Under the pieces are notes generated by a model. The model worked only from the letters and a program-made list of their open reading frames with translations. It made no database searches and was not told the origin of the DNA. This document shows positions 46,878 through 56,218 of a stretch of 64,000 bases of DNA, in pieces (the stretch's first letter is position 1; every line of letters begins with the position of its first letter). Made by a program: the position numbers and the translations under genes. The DNA is from Xanthomonas sp. Leaf148 (GTDB taxonomy: Bacteria > Pseudomonadota > Gammaproteobacteria > Xanthomonadales > Xanthomonadaceae). The DNA lies in assembly GCF_001423585.1 (NCBI RefSeq), contig NZ_LMOP01000008.1, positions 1,687,118 to 1,751,117 of the forward strand. Reading direction: 5' to 3'.

Positions 46878-48578
46878 TCAACGCTTCGCCGCCGCCTCGA
46901 ACGTGGTCGGCGTGGGCAACTGCACCGGGACGCCGGCGCTGTCGCAGGTGCCGGCCTTGCACAGGCGCTCGCGCAGACGCGGGGTGGCCTGCACGATGAC
47001 GTGGTAGATCACGTTCTCTTCCAACGTGCCGCGGAATGCCGCGCTGCCCGGGCCGGTGGCCCAGATGCCGACGTCTTCGCCGCCATGGCTTTCGGACTTG
47101 GTCGGTACCAGCGATTCCTGCATGTAGCTGGGCGCTTCGGTATCGACATGGGTGAGGTCGGGGCGGCCGTGGGCCGGCTCGCTGCTGCTGGGCTCGTGCG
47201 GGTACTTCTTCGGGCCGGCCGGCTGTGCGTTGGTCGCGCCGGTGTGGCCGGGGCCATTGGCGTAGCTGAGGGTGGTGTAGGGCTGGCCGGCCAGGTCGGT
47301 GGCCAACTGGCTGCGGTCGCCTTCTTCGCCGCCGGTGCCGCGCACCTTGCCCAGGATCGGGTTGCCGCGTACAGGGTAGCCGACGAAGTTGAGCGTGTGC
47401 GAATGGTCGGCGGTGACGATGATCAGGGTGTCGGCCGGTGCAGTTTCCACTGCGGCGCGCACCGCGTCGGATAGCGAGACGGTTTCGTCGAGCGCGCGGT
47501 AGGCGTTGCCAGCATGGTTGGCGTGATCGATGCGGCCGCCTTCGACCATCAGCACGAAACCATTCGGGTCGCGCGACAGCGACTGGATCGCGGTGCGGGT
47601 CATCTCGGTCAGGCTGGGCTCGCCCTGCGGGCCGCGATTGCGGTCGTGGTCGAACTGCATGTGGTCCGGCTCGAACAGGCCCAGCAGCGCGGGGGCGCCG
47701 GCAGCGGCCTGCAGCTGCTGCTCGTTCCAGACGTACGCACCTTGCGGATGCGCCTGCTTCCATTCGGCGACCAGGTCGCGGCCGTCCAGGCGCAGGCCGA
47801 CCTTGTCGTCGTACTCCGGGTCTCGCTCCTGCACGGTCTGGAACTGGCTGCGGCCGCCGCCGAGCACCACCTGCGGGCCGCGCCCGTAGCGGGCGGTGGA
47901 CAACAACTGCTGGGCGATGTCCTGGCAGCCGGCCGCGCGCGCCGCCTCGGGTAGGTCGGTATCGTTTTCCCAGTTACGGTCCGGCGAATGCGCGTAGGTC
48001 GCTGCCGGGGTGGCGTGGGTGAGACGGGTGGTGGTGACCACACCGGTGGCCATGCCGGCGCTGTCGGCCAACTGCAACCAGCTCAGCAGCCCCTTGTTCA
48101 AACTCTCGGCGCAGTCGCTGCGGTTGCCGCTGCTGACGCCGATCGCGCCCATGTGCGACTTCACGCCGGTGGTGATCGCGGTCATGGTGCCGGCCGAATC
48201 CGGCGTCTGCGAATCGGTGTTGTAGGTCTTGCTGAAGGCGGTGGCCGGGAACTGCTCCCACGACAGCAGGTTCTCTTCGCCCGGCCCGCCCTTGCGCTGG
48301 CCGTCCAGGATGCGCGCGGCTGCCACCGTGGTCAGGCTCATGCCATCGCCCAGGAACAGGATCACGTTGCGTGCCTTGCCGGCCATGGCGCCGTTGCCGG
48401 CCGCACGTGCGGCGCCAGAGCGGTACCACCACTGCGGGGTCTCGCCGGCCGGGTGTGTCACCGGCGGCACATCCACGCGGATGGCGGCGGGTGCGGACGC
48501 GGTGGTTCCGGCAGTGGAGGCGCAGGCGGCCACGCACAGGGTGGTCAGGGCGGCGAGGGCAGGCAGGCGGTAACGCAT
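46878..48578 (-). CDS. Alkaline phosphatase family lipoprotein
   Basis: Predicted periplasmic alkaline phosphatase. The 566-residue product has a lipoprotein signal (MRYRLPALAALTTLCVAAC, Cys19). Metal and nucleophile motifs are present: ILFLGDGMS near residue 72, DSAGTMTAITTGVKSHMGAI with the nucleophile-region serine near 127, ENDTDLPEAA, EGGRIDHANHAG near 350 and TADHSHTL near 390. It is larger than E. coli PhoA because of inserts, as is common in xanthomonads. The ATG at 48578 gives the signal peptide; the frame is open further upstream. Confidence 0.92.
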   Translation of the reverse strand: MRYRLPALAALTTLCVAACASTAGTTASAPAAIRVDVPPVTHPAGETPQWWYRSGAARAAGNGAMAGKARNVILFLGDGMSLTTVAAARILDGQRKGGPGEENLLSWEQFPATAFSKTYNTDSQTPDSAGTMTAITTGVKSHMGAIGVSSGNRSDCAESLNKGLLSWLQLADSAGMATGVVTTTRLTHATPAATYAHSPDRNWENDTDLPEAARAAGCQDIAQQLLSTARYGRGPQVVLGGGRSQFQTVQERDPEYDDKVGLRLDGRDLVAEWKQAHPQGAYVWNEQQLQAAAGAPALLGLFEPDHMQFDHDRNRGPQGEPSLTEMTRTAIQSLSRDPNGFVLMVEGGRIDHANHAGNAYRALDETVSLSDAVRAAVETAPADTLIIVTADHSHTLNFVGYPVRGNPILGKVRGTGGEEGDRSQLATDLAGQPYTTLSYANGPGHTGATNAQPAGPKKYPHEPSSSEPAHGRPDLTHVDTEAPSYMQESLVPTKSESHGGEDVGIWATGPGSAAFRGTLEENVIYHVIVQATPRLRERLCKAGTCDSAGVPVQLPTPTTFEAAAKR

Positions 48579-48726
48579 CGGGTTCGAACTCGTGGCTGAA
48601 TCAGCGCCCATTATGCCGGCCTGTGTCCGTCGCACAGATGACACGCTGCTGTTCCAGTCGTGGCCTCGCGGGCAAGCCAGGCCTGCGCTAAGGTGCATGC
48701 ACTCTCCCCCCGGATGATTCGACGAC

Positions 48727-50067
48727 ATGAGACTGGTTGCGGCCTGGTTGCGCATTCCGTTCTGGCAGCGCGTGGTGGCCGGCTTCGTTCTCGGCGCGAT
48801 TGCCGGTGCGGCGATGGGCCCGGCGGCCGAGGTGTGGTTTGGTCCGCTCGGCGATCTGTACGTCACCCTGATCAAGATGATTGCGATCCCGCTGGTGTTC
48901 TTCGCGGTGATCAATGCGATCTCGTCGTTGCACGGGCAAAAGTCGGTGGCTGCGCTCGGCGGGCGCACCTTCCTGTGGTTCGTGATCACCGCCGCGCTGG
49001 CGGTCGGCGTCGGCCTTGCGGTGGGCACGCTCATGCAGCCGGGCGCCGGGCATTTCAGCCTGAGTGTGGACTCGGCGTGGAAGCCGCGCGATGTGCCCAG
49101 CCCGATCCAGGTATTGCTGGATGTGGTGCCGTCCAACCCGTTCTACGCACTGACCGGCATCGGCACCAAGACCAACGCGGCCGGCGAAACCGTGCTGGCG
49201 GCCGGGCGCGGGTCGATCCTGCCGGTGATCTTCTTTGCCGCGTTGCTCGGCTTTGCGATGGTCAAGCTTGGCGAGCGGGTGGCCGAGGCGCGCAAGCTCA
49301 CCGGGCAACTGAGCGACATCATGATCCAGGTGACGCGCTTCGTGCTGGAGATGACTCCGCTCGGCACCTTCGGCCTGATTGCCGGGCTGGTCGGTAGCTA
49401 TGGCTTCGCAAAGTTGCTGCCGTTCGGCAGTTTCGTGCTCGCGCTGTACGTGGCCTGCGCCATCCATATCCTGGTGGTCTACAGCAGCCTGTTGCTGGTG
49501 CACGGGCTCAACCCGTGGAAGTTCTTCCGCGGTGCAGCGCCTGGTATGCAGGTGGCCTTCGTCAGTTCGTCGAGCTTTGCCGCGATGCCGGTGGCGATGC
49601 GTTCGATCACCCACAATCTGGGCGTCAGCAAGGACTACGCCGCGTTTGCGGTGCCGCTGGGCGCCAGCATCAAGATGGACGGCTGCGGCGCGATCTATCC
49701 GGCGCTGTGTGCGGTGTTTATCGCCCAATACTCCGGCGTGCCGTTGACGGCCAATCAATACTTCGTGGTGCTGATCGCCTCGGTGCTGGGTAGCTTCGGC
49801 ACTGCTGGTGTGCCGGGCACCGCAGTCATCATGGCCACCGTAGTGCTCAGCGCGGCCAACCTGCCGCTGGAAGTGATCGGGTATCTGTATGCCATCGACC
49901 GCATTCTCGACATGATGCGCACGATGACCAACGTTACCGGGCAGATGCTGGTGCCGGTGCTGGTGGCCAAGGAAACCGGTTTGTTGGACAAGGCGGTCTA
50001 TGAGTCGGCATCCACCAACGTGGGGCTGGAAGATCCGCCCGCCGACAGCGCCAAGCCGCTGCGCTGA
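48727..50067 (+). CDS. Dicarboxylate/amino acid:cation symporter (DAACS)
   Basis: Inner-membrane sodium- or proton-coupled carrier of the glutamate/aspartate/C4-dicarboxylate family. The 446-residue product has eight helices and two re-entrant loops; the HP1 serine-rich tip is visible as VSSSSFAAMPVAM near residue 280, followed by PLGASIKMDGCGAIYPALCAVF and the HP2 region SFGTAGVPGTAVIM near 360. Whether it prefers dicarboxylates or amino acids cannot be told. It is divergent from the phosphatase gene and 9 bases upstream of a methyltransferase gene. Confidence 0.93.
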   Translation: MRLVAAWLRIPFWQRVVAGFVLGAIAGAAMGPAAEVWFGPLGDLYVTLIKMIAIPLVFFAVINAISSLHGQKSVAALGGRTFLWFVITAALAVGVGLAVGTLMQPGAGHFSLSVDSAWKPRDVPSPIQVLLDVVPSNPFYALTGIGTKTNAAGETVLAAGRGSILPVIFFAALLGFAMVKLGERVAEARKLTGQLSDIMIQVTRFVLEMTPLGTFGLIAGLVGSYGFAKLLPFGSFVLALYVACAIHILVVYSSLLLVHGLNPWKFFRGAAPGMQVAFVSSSSFAAMPVAMRSITHNLGVSKDYAAFAVPLGASIKMDGCGAIYPALCAVFIAQYSGVPLTANQYFVVLIASVLGSFGTAGVPGTAVIMATVVLSAANLPLEVIGYLYAIDRILDMMRTMTNVTGQMLVPVLVAKETGLLDKAVYESASTNVGLEDPPADSAKPLR

Positions 50068-50076
50068 GCGGCACGC

Positions 50077-50916
50077 ATGACGGTTGCATTTCCCGTATTG
50101 CGTGAGCGCCTGGCGCAGCTGCCCGCGCTGGACAGCGTGGACGGCGTGTTCGTTCAACGCACGCTTGCCGACGATCCGTTCGAGGATCGCTATCTGGAGG
50201 TGCGGCGCAAGGAAGGCCGCCTATATACCGATGCGCAGGTCCGCAGCCTGCCGCGCCCCAGCGGCAAGCTTGGTGCCAGCCTGGAATGGCAGGTGCGCGC
50301 GCTGTCCAGCAGGTTGCTGGTGCAGCATCTGCAAGCACGCGCAAGCGAAGGTGCAGGCGAGGGCGCCATTCTCGAACTGGGTTGCGGCAATGGCTGGTTA
50401 TCCCAACTGTTGGCGCAATCCCTGCAGCGTGACGTGTGCGGTATCGACGTCAATCGCACCGAGCTCACGCAGGCCGCGCGCGTGTTCGGCCACGACCAAC
50501 GGCTGAGTTTTGTCGCTGCCGATATCCAGACCCTGGCGCTGCCACACGATGTCTTCGATGTCATCGTGGTGCCGGCATGCATCCAGTATTTTGCCGATCC
50601 TGCGGCCTTGGTGCGTCACCTGCTTGCGCAACTGCGCGACGGCGGCGAGTTGCACATCCTCGACAGCCCCCTGTATCCAGATCGGCAGCGTGCCGACCAA
50701 AGCGCTGCACGCAGCCTGCGTTATTTCACCGGCCTTGGCGTTCCTGCATTGGCCGAGCAATACCACCAGCACACCTATGCCGCCTTCGACGCGTTCGCAG
50801 TGCAATGGCTGTTCGATCCGCGCCATCTGCGTGCGCGTGTGCGCCGCCTGCTCAAACTGCGGCAACCGCATTTTCCGTGGTTGTGTCTTCGCAAGCAGGA
50901 CAACCAGGGGCGGTAG
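50077..50916 (+). CDS. Class I SAM-dependent methyltransferase
   Basis: The 279-residue cytoplasmic protein has a Rossmann methyltransferase domain: motif I ILELGCGNGWLSQLLA near residue 97, GIDVNRTEL, then VAADIQTLALPHDVFDVIVVP and a post-motif HILDSPLYPDR. This is the Methyltransf_11/25 class; the substrate is unknown. It begins 9 bases after the symporter stop, so the two are probably one transcript, though no functional link is obvious. Confidence 0.87.
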   Translation: MTVAFPVLRERLAQLPALDSVDGVFVQRTLADDPFEDRYLEVRRKEGRLYTDAQVRSLPRPSGKLGASLEWQVRALSSRLLVQHLQARASEGAGEGAILELGCGNGWLSQLLAQSLQRDVCGIDVNRTELTQAARVFGHDQRLSFVAADIQTLALPHDVFDVIVVPACIQYFADPAALVRHLLAQLRDGGELHILDSPLYPDRQRADQSAARSLRYFTGLGVPALAEQYHQHTYAAFDAFAVQWLFDPRHLRARVRRLLKLRQPHFPWLCLRKQDNQGR

Positions 50917-50926
50917 CTCGCTGGCG

Positions 50927-51658
50927 TCATCGCCCTTGTAGGGCCTCCATCAACGTCGTCGCTTGCGGCGCCTTGTGCTGCGCGACCGCGCCGACCACGA
51001 TAAAAAACGTCAGCACGCCGATCAGTGGCCACAGCGTGTGGCGAACGCATAACCACCACCAGCCTTGCGCCTGCACGCCGCGCATGCGTCGATACAGCCC
51101 GCCTGCCAGCGCCGCGTCCACCAGAAGCTCGGCCATCAACACCGGCGCCGACCACACCACCCAGGCGGCAGCAACGATTGCGACTGCAGCGGCGGCCAGC
51201 ACTGCCACTATCGCCAGGATCGGCAGTCCGGCGTCGCCATCGACGAAATCCGGCAGTGCGCCGTCCCCCGAAACATTCGAGTTGGATCGGGATGGCGTGC
51301 TCCATGTGCCGGACCTACCCGCGCCACTGGAGTTGCCGCCGTGGCCGGCCCATCCCGAGGTGTCCTGCGTCTCGCTGCTGGCGAGGTCGACGCAGTCGCC
51401 CGCCAGTTCATCGTCTAGGTCGTTGCGCCAGCGTAGCCATGCCCACATCAGCAGCAGAAACAGGCCATAGGCGACCAGCGTCGCCATCGGGTAGCGCACC
51501 ACCATCGCATCGACGCCGGCATTGCGCAGCAGGAACGAGGCCAGCAGCCCGCCTGTTGCCGTGGTCAACACGATGGCGCTCATCTGCAAGCGCGGCCAAC
51601 CGTCGCGTTCCAGATGCTGCCTTGCATGCTCGATGGTGAATCGTCTTCGGTCCGACAT
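50927..51658 (-). CDS. Hypothetical membrane protein
   Basis: I do not recognise a family. The 243-residue product has two N-terminal helices (about residues 26-45 and 55-74), a Ser/Gly/Asp-rich soluble linker (about 80-140), then two helix groups (about 145-170 and 205-228). The start MSDRRRFTIEHARQHLERDGWPR and the WLRWRNDLDDELAGD segment are charged. It is convergent with the methyltransferase gene with a 10-base gap. The codon use is typical of the neighbourhood. Confidence 0.68.
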   Translation of the reverse strand: MSDRRRFTIEHARQHLERDGWPRLQMSAIVLTTATGGLLASFLLRNAGVDAMVVRYPMATLVAYGLFLLLMWAWLRWRNDLDDELAGDCVDLASSETQDTSGWAGHGGNSSGAGRSGTWSTPSRSNSNVSGDGALPDFVDGDAGLPILAIVAVLAAAAVAIVAAAWVVWSAPVLMAELLVDAALAGGLYRRMRGVQAQGWWWLCVRHTLWPLIGVLTFFIVVGAVAQHKAPQATTLMEALQGR

Positions 51659-51998
51659 GACGCGCTGCCTCCTGCTGCGGGCAGCCTTGCCCGGATGCCG
51701 AGAGTAAGTGACTTTCGATCAGGCTTGCACGCGCTTTGCTGCAGATGTGCGATTTGCCCAGGGACCGGTGGCCGGCCAGGATCTGGCCGCTCCGGAGCGC
51801 ATAAGCGAGCACGCGCGAAGTCCTGGGGGACGCGCCTACGGTGTGTGTGAGTCTTGTCATCACGTGCGGCGAGTGTAAGAGACCTGCAAGGCAGGCGCAG
51901 AGCCGCGCTTTCCGTCAGCGCATCCGCGTGCGCGGGGCCAATCCCTTCAACGCGCGCGCATGGCACACTTTCAGCCTATCCCCTGGTGAGAGCGTGCA
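51659..51998. other. Intergenic region without a gene
   Basis: About 340 bases separate two divergent genes. I see GC-rich sequence with a short CGGCCAGGATCTGGCCG dyad near 51771 and no open frame I can support. Both promoters should lie here. Confidence 0.55.
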
Positions 51999-52490
51999 GT
52001 GATTGGCCAACAGCGTGATCTGACATTTCGTTTTCTGGCCGAGCCCAGCGACGTCAACTTCGGCGGCAAGGTGCATGGCGGCGTGGTGATGAAGTGGATC
52101 GACCAGGTCGGTTTTGCTGCGGCCAGTGGCTGGAGCGGGCATTACTGCGTGACGGTGGCGGTGGGCGGCATCCGCTTTGTGGCGCCGGTACGGATCGGCG
52201 ATCTGGTCGCGGTGTCGGCCAAGCTGGTCTACACCGGGCGCAGCAGCATGCATTTCGCCATCGATGTGCGTGCGCGCAGCCCGATGGGCGGTGACTCGCG
52301 CTTGTGCACCCATTGCATCATCGTGTTCGTGGCGATGGATCCGGACGGCGTCACGCCGGTGGAAGTCCCCTCCTGGCGGCCGGACACGCCCGAAGATCAG
52401 CGCCTGGCCGAGTACGCCCTCAAGGTGATGGAGCTGAGCAAGGGCATCGAGGACACCATGGCGCACTACAGGGCCGATACGTCGGGCTAA
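51999..52490 (+). CDS. Acyl-CoA thioesterase, hotdog fold
   Basis: Hydrolyses acyl-CoA thioesters; YciA/BACH-like. The 163-residue product has the hotdog signature RFLAEPSDVNFGGKVHGGVVMKWIDQVGFAAAS, with the catalytic-type Asp and the HGG turn, followed by DLVAVSAKLVYTGRSSMHFAIDVRAR. The start is the GTG at 51999. It stands alone between a divergent membrane protein gene and a convergent NlpC/P60 gene. Chain-length preference is unknown. Confidence 0.9.
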   Translation: MIGQQRDLTFRFLAEPSDVNFGGKVHGGVVMKWIDQVGFAAASGWSGHYCVTVAVGGIRFVAPVRIGDLVAVSAKLVYTGRSSMHFAIDVRARSPMGGDSRLCTHCIIVFVAMDPDGVTPVEVPSWRPDTPEDQRLAEYALKVMELSKGIEDTMAHYRADTSG

Positions 52491-52635
52491 GCACAGGCGC
52501 TGTCCGGACCCATTCGCGCAGTGCCGCGGACAGGGTGCGCTGTCGTGCGAGCGCTTATCAGGTCCCATTGCGGCAACGCTGGCGGTAGCGGCTGCCATAG
52601 GGCAGTCACATGACCGTTTCGATGACGACGCACAC

Positions 52636-52668
52636 AAAAAAGCCGCGGGTTCGCCGCGGCTTTCTTTT
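52636..52668. terminator. Bidirectional terminator
   Basis: AAAAAAGCCGCGG and CCGCGGCTTTCTTTT form a strong A/T-flanked hairpin between the thioesterase gene and the convergent NlpC/P60 gene. It can serve both strands. Confidence 0.9.
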
Positions 52669-52689
52669 AATCGTTCGAAGCACTCAGGC

Positions 52690-53439
52690 TTACAGCACCC
52701 GGCGCGCCTGGATGAACTTCTCGCTCCAGTAGCCACTGGCCAGCGAATCCACGCGCACGTCCTTGCCGCGGCTGGGGGCGTGCAGGAACTTGCCGTCGCC
52801 GACCACCAGGCCGACATGATCGATGCGGCCACGCTTGCCGAAGAACACCAGATCGCCGGCTTTCAACGCGTTCGGGTCCTTGATCAGTTCGGCCGATTCA
52901 TCGCGGGCGATGTCGCGCGAGACGCGCGGCAGGTCGATGCCGAGTGCGGTCTTGAAGACGTAGCCGACCAAGCCGCTGCAATCGAAGCCCTCGGTGGACT
53001 CGCCGCCCCACACGTACGGGGTACCCAGCAGGGCCATGGCACGCTGCAGGATCACCTGCACGCGGCTGTCGGCAACGGCGTTCTGCGCAGCATTGGCCGC
53101 GCTCTGCGAGACATCGTAATTGGCGAGCAGGCGGCTGAGGTCTCCGGCGAACATCGCCGAGCGGTCCATCAGCGGAATGGCGTCATTGGCGGCCAGATGC
53201 GGAAGCAGGGCAGCCAGCGTAGCGGTGGCAGCGGCATCAGCACGGCTGCGGGTTGCGGCTTTTTCGGCGGCGACGGCGCTGTCTGGCGTGGTCGTCTGTG
53301 CAGCGGATGGGGGGGTATTGGCGGTCTGCGCCAGAGCGGGCAGTGCGGCAATCCACAGAGCGGTAGCGCATAGCAGGCGGAGCGGTTTCCGGAGCGGAAG
53401 CGGTGCGGCGCCAGTTTTGATCTGTTCGTCGTTCGTCAC
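52690..53439 (-). CDS. Secreted NlpC/P60 cell-wall hydrolase
   Basis: Predicted periplasmic peptidoglycan endopeptidase. The 249-residue product has a cleavable signal peptide (to about residue 38, ALAQT), a low-complexity Ala/Thr linker and a C-terminal NlpC/P60 domain (about 130-249). The catalytic cysteine is in FDCSGLVGYVF and the histidine in IDHVGLVVGDGKFLHAPS. It lies 110 bases downstream of a second, lipid-anchored NlpC/P60 gene on the same strand. A terminator follows. Confidence 0.92.
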   Translation of the reverse strand: MTNDEQIKTGAAPLPLRKPLRLLCATALWIAALPALAQTANTPPSAAQTTTPDSAVAAEKAATRSRADAAATATLAALLPHLAANDAIPLMDRSAMFAGDLSRLLANYDVSQSAANAAQNAVADSRVQVILQRAMALLGTPYVWGGESTEGFDCSGLVGYVFKTALGIDLPRVSRDIARDESAELIKDPNALKAGDLVFFGKRGRIDHVGLVVGDGKFLHAPSRGKDVRVDSLASGYWSEKFIQARRVL

Positions 53440-53548
53440 GCGGGAATCACAATTCTGCTGTCGATGCGGGATGATGCCTTGGTGAACGAATCGTTACGTT
53501 CAAAAAAAGTTAAATTTCCGTTTGGTTACTTGTGATGGTCGTCACATT

Positions 53549-54091
53549 TTAGTGTAAAACCCGCTTTGAACCTGAATAATGGTCACGCCAGTACGCGCCA
53601 TCGAGGAAATCCAAGCGGACTGTACCGCCGGTGGTCGGGGCATGCACAAAGCGGCCTTCACCGACATAAATGCCGACGTGGCTCACGCTCCCGCCGGCGC
53701 CGAAGAACACCAGATCCCCGGTCGCCAGTTTCTCTGGCGCGATCCGCGGGCCTTGAATTGCGGCCAGGTCGCGCGAAGTGCGCGGCAACGACAGCGCCAG
53801 CACATCCTTGTAGACATAGGTGACCAGGCCGCTGCAGTCGAAACCGGTTTCCGGCGTGTTGCCGCCGAACCGGTACGGCGTGCCGACCAGGCCCAGGGCG
53901 CGCATCAGGATGTTGTTGGCGGCAGCCGGATCTGCAGGCGGCACCTGCGGCCACACGCGTGACGACGGCGGCGACGCGGCGGCCGGACGTTTGACCGGTG
54001 CCTGCGTGCAACCGCCCAGCAGGAGCAGTCCCAGCAACAAACAGGCCGCGGCGCGATGTGCGCGAGCGGCGAAAACTGGCGTGATATGCAT
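53549..54091 (-). CDS. Lipid-anchored NlpC/P60 cell-wall hydrolase
   Basis: Predicted DL- or DD-endopeptidase of peptidoglycan, similar to E. coli Spr/MepS. The 180-residue product has a lipoprotein signal ending LLGGC (Cys28), a Pro-rich linker and an NlpC/P60 domain with the catalytic FDCSGLVTYVY and SHVGIYVGEGRFVHAP. The size matches MepS. The ATG at 54091 gives the signal; ATG at 54127 would add 12 residues. It is divergent from slyD and upstream of the paralogous gene. Confidence 0.9.
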   Translation of the reverse strand: MHITPVFAARAHRAAACLLLGLLLLGGCTQAPVKRPAAASPPSSRVWPQVPPADPAAANNILMRALGLVGTPYRFGGNTPETGFDCSGLVTYVYKDVLALSLPRTSRDLAAIQGPRIAPEKLATGDLVFFGAGGSVSHVGIYVGEGRFVHAPTTGGTVRLDFLDGAYWRDHYSGSKRVLH

Positions 54092-54200
54092 GGAGCCGGG
54101 ATAATGGGCGGTTCGAAAGGTCGCCATGATGGCGGCGCACCCGGCGGCCGACAAGCCGTCTTCCACCGTCTGCCACCGGGCAGCCCATTCAGAGCCAGGC

Positions 54201-54680
54201 ATGAAGATCGAAAAAGACAGCGTCGTCCGCTTCCACTACACCGTTTCGGAGATTGGCCAGGAGCCGATCGAGAGCTCCAAGGAGCGTGACCCGTTGGCGA
54301 TCATGATCGGCCACGGCAACATCATTCCGGGCCTGGAAGCGGCCATGATGGACAAGGAAGCCGGCGAGAGCTTCGGCGTGGACGTCAAGGCCACCGAGGC
54401 CTACGGCGAATACCGCGAAGGCCTGAGTCAGCGCGTGCCCAAGAAGCACTTCGGCGCGACCAAGCTGATTCCGGGCACCCAGGTGGTGCTGCAGACCAAC
54501 TTCGGCCCGCGTGCGGTGACCGTGCAGAAGGTCGGCATGAGCGTGGTCGACGTCGACCTCAATCACCCGATGGCCGGCAAGGACCTGCATTTCGATGTGG
54601 AAATCATCGAAGTGCGCGAAGCCTCGCAGGAAGAGCGCGACCACGGGCACGTGCACGGCGACGGCGGTCATCACCACTAA
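54201..54680 (+). CDS. slyD: FKBP-type peptidyl-prolyl isomerase SlyD
   Basis: Cytoplasmic FKBP-fold isomerase and metallochaperone that can supply nickel. The 159-residue product has the FKBP core DSVVRFHYTVSEIGQEPIESS and the insert-in-flap domain (about residues 70-125, EAYGEYREGLSQRVPKKHF). The His-rich tail DHGHVHGDGGHHH is short compared with E. coli but could bind metals. The ATG at 54201 was chosen over an upstream frame. A strong terminator lies 160 bases downstream. Confidence 0.95.
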   Translation: MKIEKDSVVRFHYTVSEIGQEPIESSKERDPLAIMIGHGNIIPGLEAAMMDKEAGESFGVDVKATEAYGEYREGLSQRVPKKHFGATKLIPGTQVVLQTNFGPRAVTVQKVGMSVVDVDLNHPMAGKDLHFDVEIIEVREASQEERDHGHVHGDGGHHH

Positions 54681-54841
54681 GCGCGACGATCAACACCGCT
54701 GCGTGGCCACTGGCCGGGTACGCCCAGCCGTGGCAACCAGCGCACGCCGCGCGTGCACGCTGAGGGCGGCATGCCACCCACAGCGGGTTGGCGATGATGC
54801 GCAACCTGGTGTTGGCCGCAGCCAGTGATGTCTGTCTTCCT

Positions 54842-54868
54842 GACGGCCCGCCCCTTCGGCGGGCCGTC
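54842..54868 (+). terminator. Terminator hairpin downstream of slyD
   Basis: GACGGCCCGCC and GGCGGGCCGTC form a perfect 11-bp stem with a 5-base loop, followed by TGCTTTCT. It lies 160 bases after slyD and 46 before the DUF418 gene. Confidence 0.85.
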
Positions 54869-54913
54869 TGCTTTCTGCGGCGCGCCACGCCGCATCCGGT
54901 TGCCTGAGCTGCG

Positions 54914-56158
54914 ATGACACACCGCGATCTGCTGTTTCCCACTGCCGCGAGCGAGCGCATCGTCGTGCTGGACGTCCTGCGCGGCTTTGCGTTGCTCGGC
55001 ATCTTGCTGATGAACATCGAGGCCTTCGTCGGCCCGCTGGATCTGGCGCTCAGCGGTGTGGAGCCGCATTGGCACGGCGCCGATCGCGTTGCCGATGCGC
55101 TGGTCTACATCTTTGTGCAGGGCAAGTTCTACACGCTGTTTTCGATGCTGTTCGGCATGGGGTTTGCGGTCATGGCCCAACGCGCCGAACGCACCGGACG
55201 CGGGTTTTTTGGCATGTATCTGCGCCGCACGGCCGGCTTGCTGGTCATCGGTCTGGCGCACGCGCTGCTGCTGTGGTCCGGCGACATTCTGGTGACGTAC
55301 GCAATGCTGGCAGTGTTGCTGCTGGGCGCCCGCAATGCGCCGACGGTGACGCTGCCGTGGCTTGCCGCGTTGGTCTACCTGTGCGCGCCGGCCCTGGTGC
55401 TGTTGTACGGCGCTGCGGGTGCGCTGATGCAGGCCGACCCGGCTTCGGCAGTGGAGTGGAAAACGGCGATGGCCGATGTTGCGCGGCAGGCTGTGGCCAA
55501 CGTGCAGGCGCAGCGCGCCGCACTTGGGCACGGCACCTATCTGCAGGCCACCACGCAGCGCTGGCATGACCTGCGCGAAGCGATGAGCGGGCTGAGCATC
55601 AACGGCCCGGCCATGCTCGGCATGTTTTTGCTGGGCAGCTGGTTCGTGCGCAGCGGCGCGATTGCCGCGCCCGAACGCTTCCCGCGGCTGTTCCGTGTGC
55701 TGCGTTACGGCGCCTTGCCGCTTGGGTTGGGCGTGATGTTGCTGAGCTATGCCATGGAACCCTGGATGGACCCGGCGCGGTTGAGCATGCGCCTGTCCGG
55801 CGCGTTTGCGCTGGCGTTGGTGGCCGGTCCGCTGATGAGCCTGGGCTACGCCGCATGGGTGGTGCGCTTTGCTGCGCGTCTGGCCTGGCTTGCGCCGGCC
55901 GGTCGCATGGCGTTGAGCAACTACCTGCTGCAGTCGTTGCTGTGTACCTGGATGTTTTACAGCTACGGGCTGGGATATTTCGAGCAGCTGCCGCGGGTGT
56001 GGCAACTGCCATTCGCGGTAGGGCTGTTCGCCTTGCAGGTGGTGTTGAGCCAGCTGTGGCTGCGCTGGTTCCGCTTCGGGCCGATTGAATGGCTGTGGCG
56101 TAGCGTGACCTATCTGCGGGTGCCGCCGATGTGGCGCGGCAACGCGCGCGCGCAATAG
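54914..56158 (+). CDS. DUF418 domain integral membrane protein
   Basis: The 414-residue product has about ten helices. The N-terminal RIVVLDVLRGFALLGILLMNIEAF is the YeiB/DUF418 hallmark, and the C-terminal DUF418 block contains GRMALSNYLLQSLLCTWMFYSYGLG and LWLRWFRFGPIEWLWRSVTY. Function is not established; the family is related to membrane acyltransferases. It has its own promoter region after the slyD terminator. Confidence 0.9.
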   Translation: MTHRDLLFPTAASERIVVLDVLRGFALLGILLMNIEAFVGPLDLALSGVEPHWHGADRVADALVYIFVQGKFYTLFSMLFGMGFAVMAQRAERTGRGFFGMYLRRTAGLLVIGLAHALLLWSGDILVTYAMLAVLLLGARNAPTVTLPWLAALVYLCAPALVLLYGAAGALMQADPASAVEWKTAMADVARQAVANVQAQRAALGHGTYLQATTQRWHDLREAMSGLSINGPAMLGMFLLGSWFVRSGAIAAPERFPRLFRVLRYGALPLGLGVMLLSYAMEPWMDPARLSMRLSGAFALALVAGPLMSLGYAAWVVRFAARLAWLAPAGRMALSNYLLQSLLCTWMFYSYGLGYFEQLPRVWQLPFAVGLFALQVVLSQLWLRWFRFGPIEWLWRSVTYLRVPPMWRGNARAQ

Positions 56159-56218
56159 CGCACACGCTGATGCGCGTATGTTGTGCGCATGCTGCGTTCG
56201 ATGAAAGGAGAAAGCCGG

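Noticed and set aside
51915..52832. Open frame antisense to the acyl-CoA thioesterase
   Set aside because: The plus-strand frame has the hotdog signature; the minus-strand frame crosses the terminator and has no motif.
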